64,000 bases of DNA. Source: Pseudomonas sp. GM41(2012) (lineage in GTDB: Bacteria > Pseudomonadota > Gammaproteobacteria > Pseudomonadales > Pseudomonadaceae). Positions 51,467 to 59,267 of this stretch are shown in pieces; position 1 is the stretch's first letter, and the number at the start of each line of letters is the position of its first letter. Location of the stretch: the NCBI RefSeq assembly GCF_000282315.2, contig NZ_AKJN02000008.1, positions 372,001 through 436,000 on the forward strand. Reading direction: 5' to 3'. A program made the translations under genes and the position numbers. The notes beneath the pieces are model-generated. The model worked only from the letters and a program-made list of their open reading frames with translations, was not told the origin of the DNA and made no database searches.

Positions 51467-52252
51467 TCACGCGGCCTTTGGCGGAAATTTTGGTGCGCGC
51501 AAGCCCAGCTGCATGCCTTGCTTGACCATGCCCATGATGTCTTCGTGGGCGAGATCGAACAGGCGCTTGAGGTTCGGCAGGACAAAGTACAGCGGTTGCA
51601 GAATGTCGATGCGGTACGGCGTGCGCATGCATTCCAGCGGATCGAAGGTCTGATGTTCAGGTTCGTCCGACAGGCAGTAAACGGTTTCTTTCGGCGAGGA
51701 GAGAATGCCGCCGCCGTAGATGCGCAGGCCTTTTGGTGTATCGACCATGCCGAACTCGATGGTCATCCAGTACAGACGCGCCAGGTAAACGCGTTCTTCC
51801 TTGGAAGCCTGTAGGCCGAGTTTGCCGTAGGTGTGGGTGAATTCGGCAAACCAGGGGTTGGTCAGCAGCGGGCAGTGGCCAAAGATCTCGTGGAAAATGT
51901 CCGGCTCTTGCAGGTAATCCAGCTCTTCGTGGGTACGAATAAACGTCGCCACCGGGAACTGTTTGTTGGCGAGCAATTCGAAAAAAGTCTGGAAGGGGAT
52001 CAGTGCGGGTACCCGGGCAACCTGCCACCCGGTGGTTTCACCGAGGACCTTGTTGATCTCGCCGAGTTGCGGAATGCGGTCGTGGGGCAGACCGAGTTTT
52101 TCGATACCGTCCAGGTATTCCTGGCACGCACGACCCTCGATCACTTTCAGTTGGCGAGTAATCAGCGTGTTCCACACCGCATGTTCTTCGGCGGGGTAGT
52201 CGATAAAACCTTGCGCATCGGGCTCGCGAGCCACGTATTGCGTCTGCTTCAT
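51467..52252 (-). CDS. phhA: Phenylalanine 4-monooxygenase PhhA
   Basis: This 261-aa iron- and pterin-dependent enzyme converts phenylalanine to tyrosine. The iron ligands are the two His in PDIFHEIFGHCPLL and the Glu in LYWMTIEFGMVDTP. PALIPFQTFFELLANKQFPVATF precedes them. The start is ATG 52252 (MKQTQYVAREPD) with AGGAGAG upstream. It is the first gene of phhABC, divergent from phhR across a 414-bp region containing a palindrome and a REP unit. Confidence 0.97.
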   Translation of the reverse strand: MKQTQYVAREPDAQGFIDYPAEEHAVWNTLITRQLKVIEGRACQEYLDGIEKLGLPHDRIPQLGEINKVLGETTGWQVARVPALIPFQTFFELLANKQFPVATFIRTHEELDYLQEPDIFHEIFGHCPLLTNPWFAEFTHTYGKLGLQASKEERVYLARLYWMTIEFGMVDTPKGLRIYGGGILSSPKETVYCLSDEPEHQTFDPLECMRTPYRIDILQPLYFVLPNLKRLFDLAHEDIMGMVKQGMQLGLRAPKFPPKAA

Positions 52253-52373
52253 GCTGCTCTCCTGCTAGGGGATTTCGTTCTTGTTATGTCCTGCTATGGA
52301 CCTAGAAATACCTCAAGAAATGCAGTGTTGCAGCACGCGAGTTGCGCCGTTCGTAGGAGAATTCGTCGATTTT

Positions 52374-52391
52374 CGTAAAGTATTCGTTACG
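52374..52391. promoter_or_regulatory. CGTAA-N8-TTACG palindrome, candidate PhhR box
   Basis: A perfect 5-bp inverted repeat with 8-bp spacer lies about 120 bp upstream of phhA. It is similar in form to TyrR-family boxes (TGTAAA-N6-TTTACA). It is the best operator candidate for PhhR here, though binding is inferred. Confidence 0.4.
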
Positions 52392-52526
52392 GATTGACCG
52401 CAATGGCGCAGGGATTGAGATTTGCGGGTTTGAAATGGCTTGCAGGTGTCACATAATCTTGACGACTATCTTCACGCTTGACAGAAAAATCTGCCGGGAG
52501 CGTTCAATTGAGCGCTGCGATTCCCG

Positions 52527-52616
52527 TGTGGGAGCGAGCCTGCTCGCGATAGCGGTGTGTCAGCCAGCATAAATGTCCACTGACACACCGCTATCGCGAG
52601 CAGGCTCGCTCCCACA
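52527..52616. repeat. REPIN-like inverted repeat
   Basis: TGTGGGAGCGAGCCTGCTCG plus CGATAGCGGTGTGTCAG is matched in inverse by CTGACACACCGCTATCG plus CGAGCAGGCTCGCTCCCACA; the long outer and inner arms are perfect. It lies 50 bp upstream of phhR. Confidence 0.93.
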
Positions 52617-52666
52617 GGGAATGCGCACAGGTACTGACTTCATTTATCGTTTTTCGGGCCATTTAT

Positions 52667-54226
52667 ATGCGTATCAAAGTCCACTGCCAGAACCGCATCG
52701 GCATTCTGCGCGACATTCTCAACCTGCTGGTGGAGTACGGGATCAACGTCGCGCGCGGCGAGGTCGGCGGTGAGCATGGCAATGCGATCTACCTGCATTG
52801 CCCGAACCTGATCAACATTCAGTTTCAGGCGTTGCGGCCGAAATTCGAATCGATTGCCGGGGTGTTCGGTGTCAAGCGTGTAGGGCTGATGCCCAGCGAG
52901 CGTCGGCACATGGAGCTCAATGCGTTGCTCGGCGCCTTGGAGTTTCCGGTGCTGTCGATCGACATGGGCGGCTCGATCGTCGCGGCCAACCGCGCGGCGG
53001 CGCAGTTGCTTGGCGTGCGGGTAGATGAGGTGCCAGGGATTCCGCTGTCGCGTTATGCCGAGGACTTCGATTTGCCGGAACTGGTGCGCGCCAACAAGTC
53101 GCGGATCAACGGCTTGCGGGTGAAGGTGAAGGGCGACGTGTTTCTCGCCGACATTGCGCCACTGCAATCAGAGCATGACGACAGCGAAGCCATGGCTGGC
53201 GCGGTTCTCACGCTACACCGCGCCGACCGGGTCGGTGAGCGCATCTATAACGTGCGCAAGCAGGAGCTACGAGGTTTCGACAGCATTTTCCAAAGCTCGA
53301 AGGTGATGGCCGCGGTGGTGCGCGAAGCCCGACGCATGGCGCCGCTGGATGCGCCGCTGTTAATAGAAGGTGAAACCGGTACCGGTAAAGAATTGTTGGC
53401 GCGCGCCTGCCACTTGGCGAGTCCGCGGGGGCAGTCACCGTTGATGGCGCTCAACTGCGCCGGCCTGCCGGAATCCATGGCTGAGACGGAGCTGTTCGGC
53501 TACGGCCCTGGCGCTTTTGAAGGGGCGCGGGCCGAAGGCAAGCTCGGTCTGCTGGAGCTGACGGCGGGCGGTACGCTGTTTCTCGATGGTGTCGGGGAAA
53601 TGAGCCCGCGTTTGCAGGTGAAATTGCTGCGTTTCCTGCAGGACGGTTGCTTCCGTCGTGTGGGCAGCGATGAAGAGGTTTATCTGGATGTACGGGTGAT
53701 TTGCGCGACGCAGGTCGACCTGTCCGAGTTGTGCGCGCGGGGTGAGTTTCGCCAGGATTTGTATCACCGTTTGAACGTGCTTTCACTGCACATCCCGCCA
53801 CTGCGCGAATGCCTCGATGGTTTGACGCCGCTGGTGGAACACTTCCTCGATCAGGCCAGTCGACAGATCGGTTGCCCGCTGCCGAAACTGGCGCCGGCGG
53901 CGATGGAGCGCCTCAGTCACTACCATTGGCCGGGCAATGTTAGGCAATTGGAGAACGTGTTGTTCCAGGCGGTTTCCCTGTGTGAGGGCGGGACCGTCAA
54001 GGCCGAACATATTCGCCTGCCGGACTACGGCGTGCGTCAGCCACTTGGCGATTTCTCGCTCGAGGGCGGTTTGGACGAGATTGTCGGGCGCTTTGAGAAG
54101 GCGGTATTGGAACGCCTGTATTCCGAGCATCCGAGCAGTCGCCAACTGGGCAAGCGGTTGGGGGTTTCGCATACGACCATTGCCAACAAACTGCGTGAGT
54201 ACGAAGTCGGCAAAGACAACAGCTGA
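52667..54226 (+). CDS. phhR: PhhR, TyrR-type activator of aromatic amino acid catabolism
   Basis: This 519-aa regulator has an N-terminal ACT domain (MRIKVHCQNRIGILRDILNL, about 1-70), a PAS domain (about 80-190) and an AAA+ domain with Walker A (EGETGTGKELLARACH) and Walker B (GGTLFLDGVGEM). A TyrR-type helix-turn-helix lies at the end (SSRQLGKRLGVSHTTIANKL). The sigma-54 contact loop reads PGAFEGAR in place of the canonical GAFTGA, as is typical of TyrR-like proteins that can work with sigma-70. It activates phhABC in response to phenylalanine or tyrosine. It is divergent from phhA. Confidence 0.95.
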   Translation: MRIKVHCQNRIGILRDILNLLVEYGINVARGEVGGEHGNAIYLHCPNLINIQFQALRPKFESIAGVFGVKRVGLMPSERRHMELNALLGALEFPVLSIDMGGSIVAANRAAAQLLGVRVDEVPGIPLSRYAEDFDLPELVRANKSRINGLRVKVKGDVFLADIAPLQSEHDDSEAMAGAVLTLHRADRVGERIYNVRKQELRGFDSIFQSSKVMAAVVREARRMAPLDAPLLIEGETGTGKELLARACHLASPRGQSPLMALNCAGLPESMAETELFGYGPGAFEGARAEGKLGLLELTAGGTLFLDGVGEMSPRLQVKLLRFLQDGCFRRVGSDEEVYLDVRVICATQVDLSELCARGEFRQDLYHRLNVLSLHIPPLRECLDGLTPLVEHFLDQASRQIGCPLPKLAPAAMERLSHYHWPGNVRQLENVLFQAVSLCEGGTVKAEHIRLPDYGVRQPLGDFSLEGGLDEIVGRFEKAVLERLYSEHPSSRQLGKRLGVSHTTIANKLREYEVGKDNS

Positions 54227-54227
54227 A

Positions 54228-54311
54228 GATCAAAAGATCGCAGCCTTCGGCAGCTCCTACAGGTGTACGCATTCCCCGGTAGGAGCTGCCGAAGGCTGCG
54301 ATCTTTTGATC
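54228..54311. repeat. Perfect GATCAAAAGATCGCAGCC-family inverted repeat
   Basis: GATCAAAAGATCGCAGCCTT plus CGGCAGCTCCTAC is matched exactly in inverse by the sequence ending at 54311, around about 17 bp. It begins 2 bp after the phhR stop and could act as its terminator. Confidence 0.92.
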
Positions 54312-54426
54312 CGTTGCCGCGAAGCGGCATGACACCGCCGGTTTTTCGTCTTCGACACAATCCTCCAATCCCTCCTGAACCCCTCAAGTCCTTTGTTTGC
54401 CGGGCCCTGCGCCGCCAGAAAAAAGT

Positions 54427-54442
54427 TGGTCTGCAAATTGCT
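54427..54442 (+). promoter_or_regulatory. Sigma-54 promoter (-24/-12) for flgF operon
   Basis: TGGTCTGCAAATTGCT matches TGGCACG-N4-TTGCW with the exact GG-N10-GC spacing, 57 bp upstream of flgF. It fits RpoN-dependent control of hook-basal body genes known in Pseudomonas. Confidence 0.7.
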
Positions 54443-54498
54443 TATCGCTCAGCAGTACAGCAGTGGGCGGCAAACGTCCGGCATGCAGAGGAAAGAGT

Positions 54499-55239
54499 GT
54501 GGACAAGTACCTTTATGTGGCAATGACCGGCGCCAGCCAGAATGCACTGGCGCAGAAGGCTCATGCGAACAACCTGGCGAACATCTCCACCAACGGTTTC
54601 CAGAAAGACCTGGAACAGGCGCGTTCGATGCCGGTGTTCGGCGACAGCTTTCCGGCGCGTGCGTTTGCCCTGTCCGAACGTCCGGCCACCGATTTTTCCC
54701 CTGGCGCATTGGTGGAAACCGGTCGCGACCTCGATGTTGCGGTGCAAGGCAATGGCTGGATCGCCGTGCAAAATCCTGATGGCGGCGAAAGCTACGTGCG
54801 CACCGGCAGCCTGAACGTCGACGCCCTGGGCGTGCTGCGGGCCGGCAACGGTATGCCGGTGATGGGCAATGGCGGGCCGATTGCCGTGCCGCCCGAGCAG
54901 CAAATCGAAGTGGGCGAGGACGGCACCATCAGCATTCGTGCGATGGGCGAAGGTCCTCGCGTGATGGCGGAAGTCGACCGCATCAAACTGGTCAACCCGG
55001 ACTTCAAGAACATGACCAAAGGCCTGGACGGTTCGATTCACACCAAGGACGGCAAGCCGGCGCAAGCCGATGCCAACGTCAAACTGGTGTCCGGTTTTCT
55101 TGAGTCGAGCAACGTCAATGCCGTGGAAGAGATGACTTCGGTGCTGGCCCTGGCCAAGCAGTTCGAGCTGCACATCAAGATGATGAACACCGCCAAAGAC
55201 GATGACCAGGCCATGGCTCGGGTCTTGCAGATCAGCTAA
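54499..55239 (+). CDS. flgF: Flagellar basal-body rod protein FlgF
   Basis: This 246-aa proximal rod protein has the N-terminal rod motif (QNALAQKAHANNLANISTNGFQKDL) and C-terminal NVNAVEEMTSVLALAKQFELHIKMM, which pack as the axial coiled coil. It starts with GTG 54499, with GAGGAAAG upstream; an upstream in-frame ATG lies before the sigma-54 site and is rejected. It is the first gene of flgFGHIJKL; flgBCDE are not adjacent, unlike the usual order. Confidence 0.95.
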   Translation: MDKYLYVAMTGASQNALAQKAHANNLANISTNGFQKDLEQARSMPVFGDSFPARAFALSERPATDFSPGALVETGRDLDVAVQGNGWIAVQNPDGGESYVRTGSLNVDALGVLRAGNGMPVMGNGGPIAVPPEQQIEVGEDGTISIRAMGEGPRVMAEVDRIKLVNPDFKNMTKGLDGSIHTKDGKPAQADANVKLVSGFLESSNVNAVEEMTSVLALAKQFELHIKMMNTAKDDDQAMARVLQIS

Positions 55240-55284
55240 TTATCAGAACGTCGCGCCGTAAAACAGGCGCACGAGGAGAATCGA

Positions 55285-56070
55285 ATGCTTCCGGCTCTAT
55301 GGGTTGCCAAAACAGGTCTGTCCGCCCAGGACACCAACCTGACGACCATTTCCAACAACCTGGCCAACGTGTCGACCACGGGTTTCAAACGTGACCGCGC
55401 CGAGTTCCAGGACTTGCTCTACCAGATCAAACGCCAGCCAGGCGCCCAGTCGACCCAGGACAGTGAACTGCCGTCGGGTCTGCAAGTGGGTACCGGTGTG
55501 CGCATTGTCGGCACCCAGAAAAACTTCACCTCCGGCAGCCTGCAAACCACCGAGCAGCCGTTGGACATGGCCATCGACGGTCGCGGTTTCTTCCAGATTC
55601 TGCAGCCGGACGGCACGACTTCCTACACCCGTGACGGTACGTTCCACCTGGACTCCAACGGTCAGATCGTGAACGCCAGCGGCTTCGCCCTGGAACCGGC
55701 CATCGTCATCCCGAACGATGCCCAGACCTTCACAGTCGGTCGCGACGGCACCGTGTCCATCACCGTTGCCGGCAACCCGGCCTCCCAAGTGATCGGCAAC
55801 CTGCAAACCGCCGACTTCATCAACCCGGCCGGTCTGCAGGCTGTGGGCAACAACCTGTTCCTGGAAACCGCTGCCAGCGGCGCGCCGCAAGTCGGTACCC
55901 CGGGCCTGGCCGGTTTCGGCACCACGCTGCAGAACACTCTGGAAACCTCGAACGTCAGCACCGTTGAAGAGATGGTCAACATGATCACCACTCAGCGCGC
56001 TTACGAGATGAACTCCAAGGTGATCTCCACCGCCGACCAGATGCTCTCGTTCATAACGCAGAATCTGTAA
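55285..56070 (+). CDS. flgG: Flagellar distal rod protein FlgG
   Basis: This 261-aa protein has the SGC-rod start MLPALWVAKTGLSAQDTNLT with TTISNNLANVSTTGFKRDRAEFQD and the C-terminal NVSTVEEMVNMITTQRAYEMNSKVIS typical of FlgG. It forms the distal rod that passes through the L and P rings. Strong GAGGAG upstream; 45 bp after flgF. Confidence 0.97.
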   Translation: MLPALWVAKTGLSAQDTNLTTISNNLANVSTTGFKRDRAEFQDLLYQIKRQPGAQSTQDSELPSGLQVGTGVRIVGTQKNFTSGSLQTTEQPLDMAIDGRGFFQILQPDGTTSYTRDGTFHLDSNGQIVNASGFALEPAIVIPNDAQTFTVGRDGTVSITVAGNPASQVIGNLQTADFINPAGLQAVGNNLFLETAASGAPQVGTPGLAGFGTTLQNTLETSNVSTVEEMVNMITTQRAYEMNSKVISTADQMLSFITQNL

Positions 56071-56122
56071 TCAAGTCTATGAGGCGACCATGAGGTCGTC
56101 TGCAACACCGTGAGGTAGGGTC

Positions 56123-56818
56123 ATGAATCGCTATGTATCTGTTCTGGCACTGAGTGGGATCGCCGCGCTTTCGGGTTGCGTCGGTCCGACGCCCAAGCCT
56201 AATGACCCTTACTACGCCCCGGTGTTACCGCGCACGCCGCTGCCGGCTGCCGCCAATAATGGCTCGATCTATCAGGCCGGTTTCGAACAGAACCTGTACA
56301 GCGACCGCAAGGCGTTCCGGGTCGGTGACATCATCACCATCACCCTGAACGAAAGAACCCAGGCCAGTAAAAACGCCAACTCGCAAGTGGCCAAGAACAG
56401 TAAGGCCGGCATTGGCCTGACGTCGCTGTTCGGCACAATCCCTCACGTCAACAATCCATTGGATGACGGTGACCTGACGCTGAATGCGAGTTACAGCGGC
56501 GACCGTGCGACCAAGGGTGACAGCAAGGCCGGGCAGGGCAACAGCCTGACCGGTTCGATCACTGTGACCGTCGCCGACGTCTTGCCCAATGGCATCATTG
56601 CCGTGCGCGGCGAGAAGTGGATGACCCTCAATACCGGTGATGAACTGGTGCGGATTGCAGGGCTTGTTCGCGCCGATGACATCGCGACTGACAACACCGT
56701 TTCGTCGACCCGTATCGCCGATGCACGCATCACCTATTCGGGCACCGGTTCGTTTGCCGATGCGAGTCAGCCAGGCTGGTTCGACCGTTTCTTCCTCAGT
56801 CCGCTGTTCCCTTTCTAG
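56123..56818 (+). CDS. flgH: Flagellar L-ring lipoprotein FlgH
   Basis: This 231-aa outer-membrane lipoprotein has a signal peptide and lipobox (ALSGIAALSGC, Cys about residue 19). Family segments RVGDIITITLNERTQASKNA, GSITVTVADVLPNGIIAVRGEKW and the C-terminal SFADASQPGWFDRFFLSPLF follow. It builds the L ring with FlgI (P ring). Start ATG 56123. Confidence 0.97.
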   Translation: MNRYVSVLALSGIAALSGCVGPTPKPNDPYYAPVLPRTPLPAAANNGSIYQAGFEQNLYSDRKAFRVGDIITITLNERTQASKNANSQVAKNSKAGIGLTSLFGTIPHVNNPLDDGDLTLNASYSGDRATKGDSKAGQGNSLTGSITVTVADVLPNGIIAVRGEKWMTLNTGDELVRIAGLVRADDIATDNTVSSTRIADARITYSGTGSFADASQPGWFDRFFLSPLFPF

Positions 56819-56827
56819 GTGGCCACG

Positions 56828-57934
56828 TTGAATTTCAAAAGCCTCATGGTGGCCGCTCTGATGCTGTCCGCGGCCTTCAACGCTCAAGCCGAGCGGCTGA
56901 AGGATATCGCCAGTATTTCCGGCGTGCGTTCCAACCAATTGATTGGCTACGGCCTGGTGGTCGGACTTAACGGCACCGGTGACCAGACGACGCAAACCCC
57001 GTTCACCCTGCAGACCTTCAACAACATGCTCTCGCAGTTCGGCATCAAGGTGCCGGCGGGTTCGGGCAACGTGCAGTTGAAGAACGTCGCGGCGGTGTCG
57101 ATCAGTGCTGATTTGCCGGCGTTCGCCAAGCCGGGTCAACAGGTCGACATCACCGTATCGTCCATCGGTAACTCCAAGAGCCTGCGCGGCGGCACCTTGC
57201 TGCTGACGCCGCTCAAGGGTATCGATGGCAACGTCTATGCGGTCGCTCAGGGCAATCTGGTGGTCGGCGGTTTCGACGCCGAAGGTCGTGACGGTTCGAA
57301 GATCACCGTCAACGTTCCGTCGGCCGGTCGTATCCCGGGCGGTGCGTCGGTTGAACGTTCGGTGCCGAGCGGTTTCAACCAGGGCAACAGCCTGACGCTG
57401 AACCTCAACCGTTCGGACTTCACCACGGCCAAGCGCATCGTCGACAAGATCAACGACATGCTCGGCCCTGGTGTTGCCCAGGCCATCGACGGCGGTTCGA
57501 TTCGCGTCAGTGCGCCGCTTGATCCGAGTCAGCGCGTCGACTATTTGTCGATCATCGAGAACCTTGAAGTCGACCCGGGTCAGGCGGTGGCGAAAGTCAT
57601 CATCAACTCGCGGACCGGCACCATCGTGATCGGCCAGAACGTCAAGGTTTCCCCGGCCGCCGTGACCCACGGCAGCCTGACCGTGACCATCACCGAAGAC
57701 CCGATCGTCAGCCAGCCCGGTCCTCTGTCCAATGGGCAGACGGCGGTCGTGCCGCGCTCGCGGGTCAACGCCCAGCAGGAAGCCAAGCCAATGTTCAAGT
57801 TCGGCCCGGGCACCACCCTCGACGAAATCGTGCGTGCGGTGAACCAGGTCGGCGCGGCGCCAGGTGACTTGATGGCCATCCTTGAAGCACTGAAACAGGC
57901 CGGCGCGTTGCAAGCCGACCTGATCGTGATCTGA
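56828..57934 (+). CDS. flgI: Flagellar P-ring protein FlgI
   Basis: This 368-aa periplasmic protein has a signal peptide ending at ...AFNAQA/ERLKDIA. Core motifs include NQLIGYGLVVGLNGTGDQT, TPFTLQTFNNMLSQFGIKVP and GRIPGGASVERSVPSGF, with C-terminal AVNQVGAAPGDLMAILEALKQAGALQADL. It forms the P ring in peptidoglycan. I chose the TTG at 56828, with AGGTGG 5 bp upstream, as start; a GTG at 56819 directly after the flgH stop is the alternative. Confidence 0.95.
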   Translation: MNFKSLMVAALMLSAAFNAQAERLKDIASISGVRSNQLIGYGLVVGLNGTGDQTTQTPFTLQTFNNMLSQFGIKVPAGSGNVQLKNVAAVSISADLPAFAKPGQQVDITVSSIGNSKSLRGGTLLLTPLKGIDGNVYAVAQGNLVVGGFDAEGRDGSKITVNVPSAGRIPGGASVERSVPSGFNQGNSLTLNLNRSDFTTAKRIVDKINDMLGPGVAQAIDGGSIRVSAPLDPSQRVDYLSIIENLEVDPGQAVAKVIINSRTGTIVIGQNVKVSPAAVTHGSLTVTITEDPIVSQPGPLSNGQTAVVPRSRVNAQQEAKPMFKFGPGTTLDEIVRAVNQVGAAPGDLMAILEALKQAGALQADLIVI

Positions 57935-57945
57935 GGACGGCGACC

Positions 57946-59244
57946 ATGGATATGCGCAAGGGTGGATTGGGGGTCAGCAGCAACGATTCGGGTTCCTATT
58001 CGGACCTCAATCGCCTGAACCAGCTCAAGGTCGGCGACAAGAACAGCGACGGCAACATGCGTAAGGTTGCGCAGGAATTCGAGTCGCTGTTCCTCGGAGA
58101 AATGCTCAAGTCCATGCGCTCGGCCACTGAAACGCTGGGCCAGGACAATCCGCTCAACACGCCGGCAGCCAAGCAATATCAGGAAATGTACGACCAGCAG
58201 TTGGCCGTTTCCATGTCCCGTGAGGGGGGTGGTATTGGTCTGGCTGACGTGCTGATGCGTCAGATGTCGAAGAACAAACCGATGGCCCCGGGCGAGGCCG
58301 CTGCCGCGTCAGCCGCCAAGCAAGCTGCCGCGAAAGCCGCCGTGGAAACCCCGATTGCCGCCGGTACGGTCGCCACCAACGGGCCGTTGTCGCGCCTCAA
58401 TGGCGAGCGTCCGTTGTGGGCTTCGCGCTCGGTGAAGTCGGCAAGTGCGGGTGAGGGCACTCATCGCAATGATATGGCGCTGATCAATCAGCGACGTCTG
58501 GCGCTGCCGCCGAAACTGGCCGACCGCTTGCTCGCAGGGCTGGTGCCGTCGGCATCGACCGCTGCCGCGACTGCCACGACGGCGCAGAACAGCATCCAAA
58601 TGCCGCAGAGCACCAAGACCGGTGCCGGCCCCCTGTACAACGGCGATTGGCTGGCTTCGCAAACGGATGCGACATCCAGCGGGCGCCTGCAGATTTATGG
58701 CCGTGCCATGGCGCAAATACCGCTGGCGCCGGCGAAGAAAGCGTTCAGTTCCGCCGACGAATTCGTCAACACCATGCTGCCGATGGCCAAAGAGGCCGCC
58801 GAACGCATTGGCGTCGATCCGCGTTATCTGGTGGCGCAGGCCGCGCTGGAAACCGGATGGGGCAAATCGGTCATGCGCGCCCAGGATGGCAGCAGCAGTC
58901 ACAACCTGTTCGGCATCAAGGCCAGCAGCAGTTGGAAGGGCGAATCGGCGCGGGCCATCACCAGCGAATTCAGGAATGGCGAGATGGTCAAGGAGACGGC
59001 GCAGTTCCGTTCCTATGATTCTTACAAGGACAGCTTCCATGATCTTGTGACGCTGCTGCAAACCAACAATCGCTATCAAGATGTTGTGAAGTCGGCCGAT
59101 AACCCAGAACAGTTTGTGCGCGAGTTGCAAAAGGCCGGTTATGCAACCGACCCGGACTACGCAAGCAAGATTTCGCAGATAGCCAAGCAGATGACGAGTT
59201 ACCAGAACTACGCTGCGGCGGGCGCTACCACCACGCCTCTATAG
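57946..59244 (+). CDS. flgJ: FlgJ, rod-capping protein with muramidase domain
   Basis: This 432-aa dual-function protein has an N-terminal rod-binding domain (KVAQEFESLFLGEMLKSMRS, about 30-110) that caps the growing rod. A long low-complexity linker (about 125-240) follows, then a C-terminal glucosaminidase/GH73 domain (about 265-420; AAERIGVDPRYLVAQAALET with the catalytic Glu, DGSSSHNLFGIKAS) opening the peptidoglycan. The linker makes it longer than enteric FlgJ (about 315 aa). Start ATG 57946 with GAGGAC upstream. Confidence 0.96.
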   Translation: MDMRKGGLGVSSNDSGSYSDLNRLNQLKVGDKNSDGNMRKVAQEFESLFLGEMLKSMRSATETLGQDNPLNTPAAKQYQEMYDQQLAVSMSREGGGIGLADVLMRQMSKNKPMAPGEAAAASAAKQAAAKAAVETPIAAGTVATNGPLSRLNGERPLWASRSVKSASAGEGTHRNDMALINQRRLALPPKLADRLLAGLVPSASTAAATATTAQNSIQMPQSTKTGAGPLYNGDWLASQTDATSSGRLQIYGRAMAQIPLAPAKKAFSSADEFVNTMLPMAKEAAERIGVDPRYLVAQAALETGWGKSVMRAQDGSSSHNLFGIKASSSWKGESARAITSEFRNGEMVKETAQFRSYDSYKDSFHDLVTLLQTNNRYQDVVKSADNPEQFVRELQKAGYATDPDYASKISQIAKQMTSYQNYAAAGATTTPL

Positions 59245-59267
59245 GCATAAGCTATAAGGTCTGAACC

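Larger units (their letters stand above)
52253..52666. other. phhA/phhR divergent control region
   Basis: This 414-bp gap holds the phhA leader, the TyrR/PhhR-box-like palindrome at 52374-52391, and a REPIN-like unit at 52527-52616 just upstream of phhR. I could not find a sigma-54 -24/-12 match upstream of phhA, so the promoter type is unresolved. Confidence 0.5.

Noticed and set aside
56225..57913. 562-aa minus-strand ORF opposite flgH-flgI (and 59700-61355 opposite flgK, 61321-62346 opposite flgL)
   Set aside because: They are antisense shadows of well-supported flagellar genes, with biased composition and no ribosome sites.
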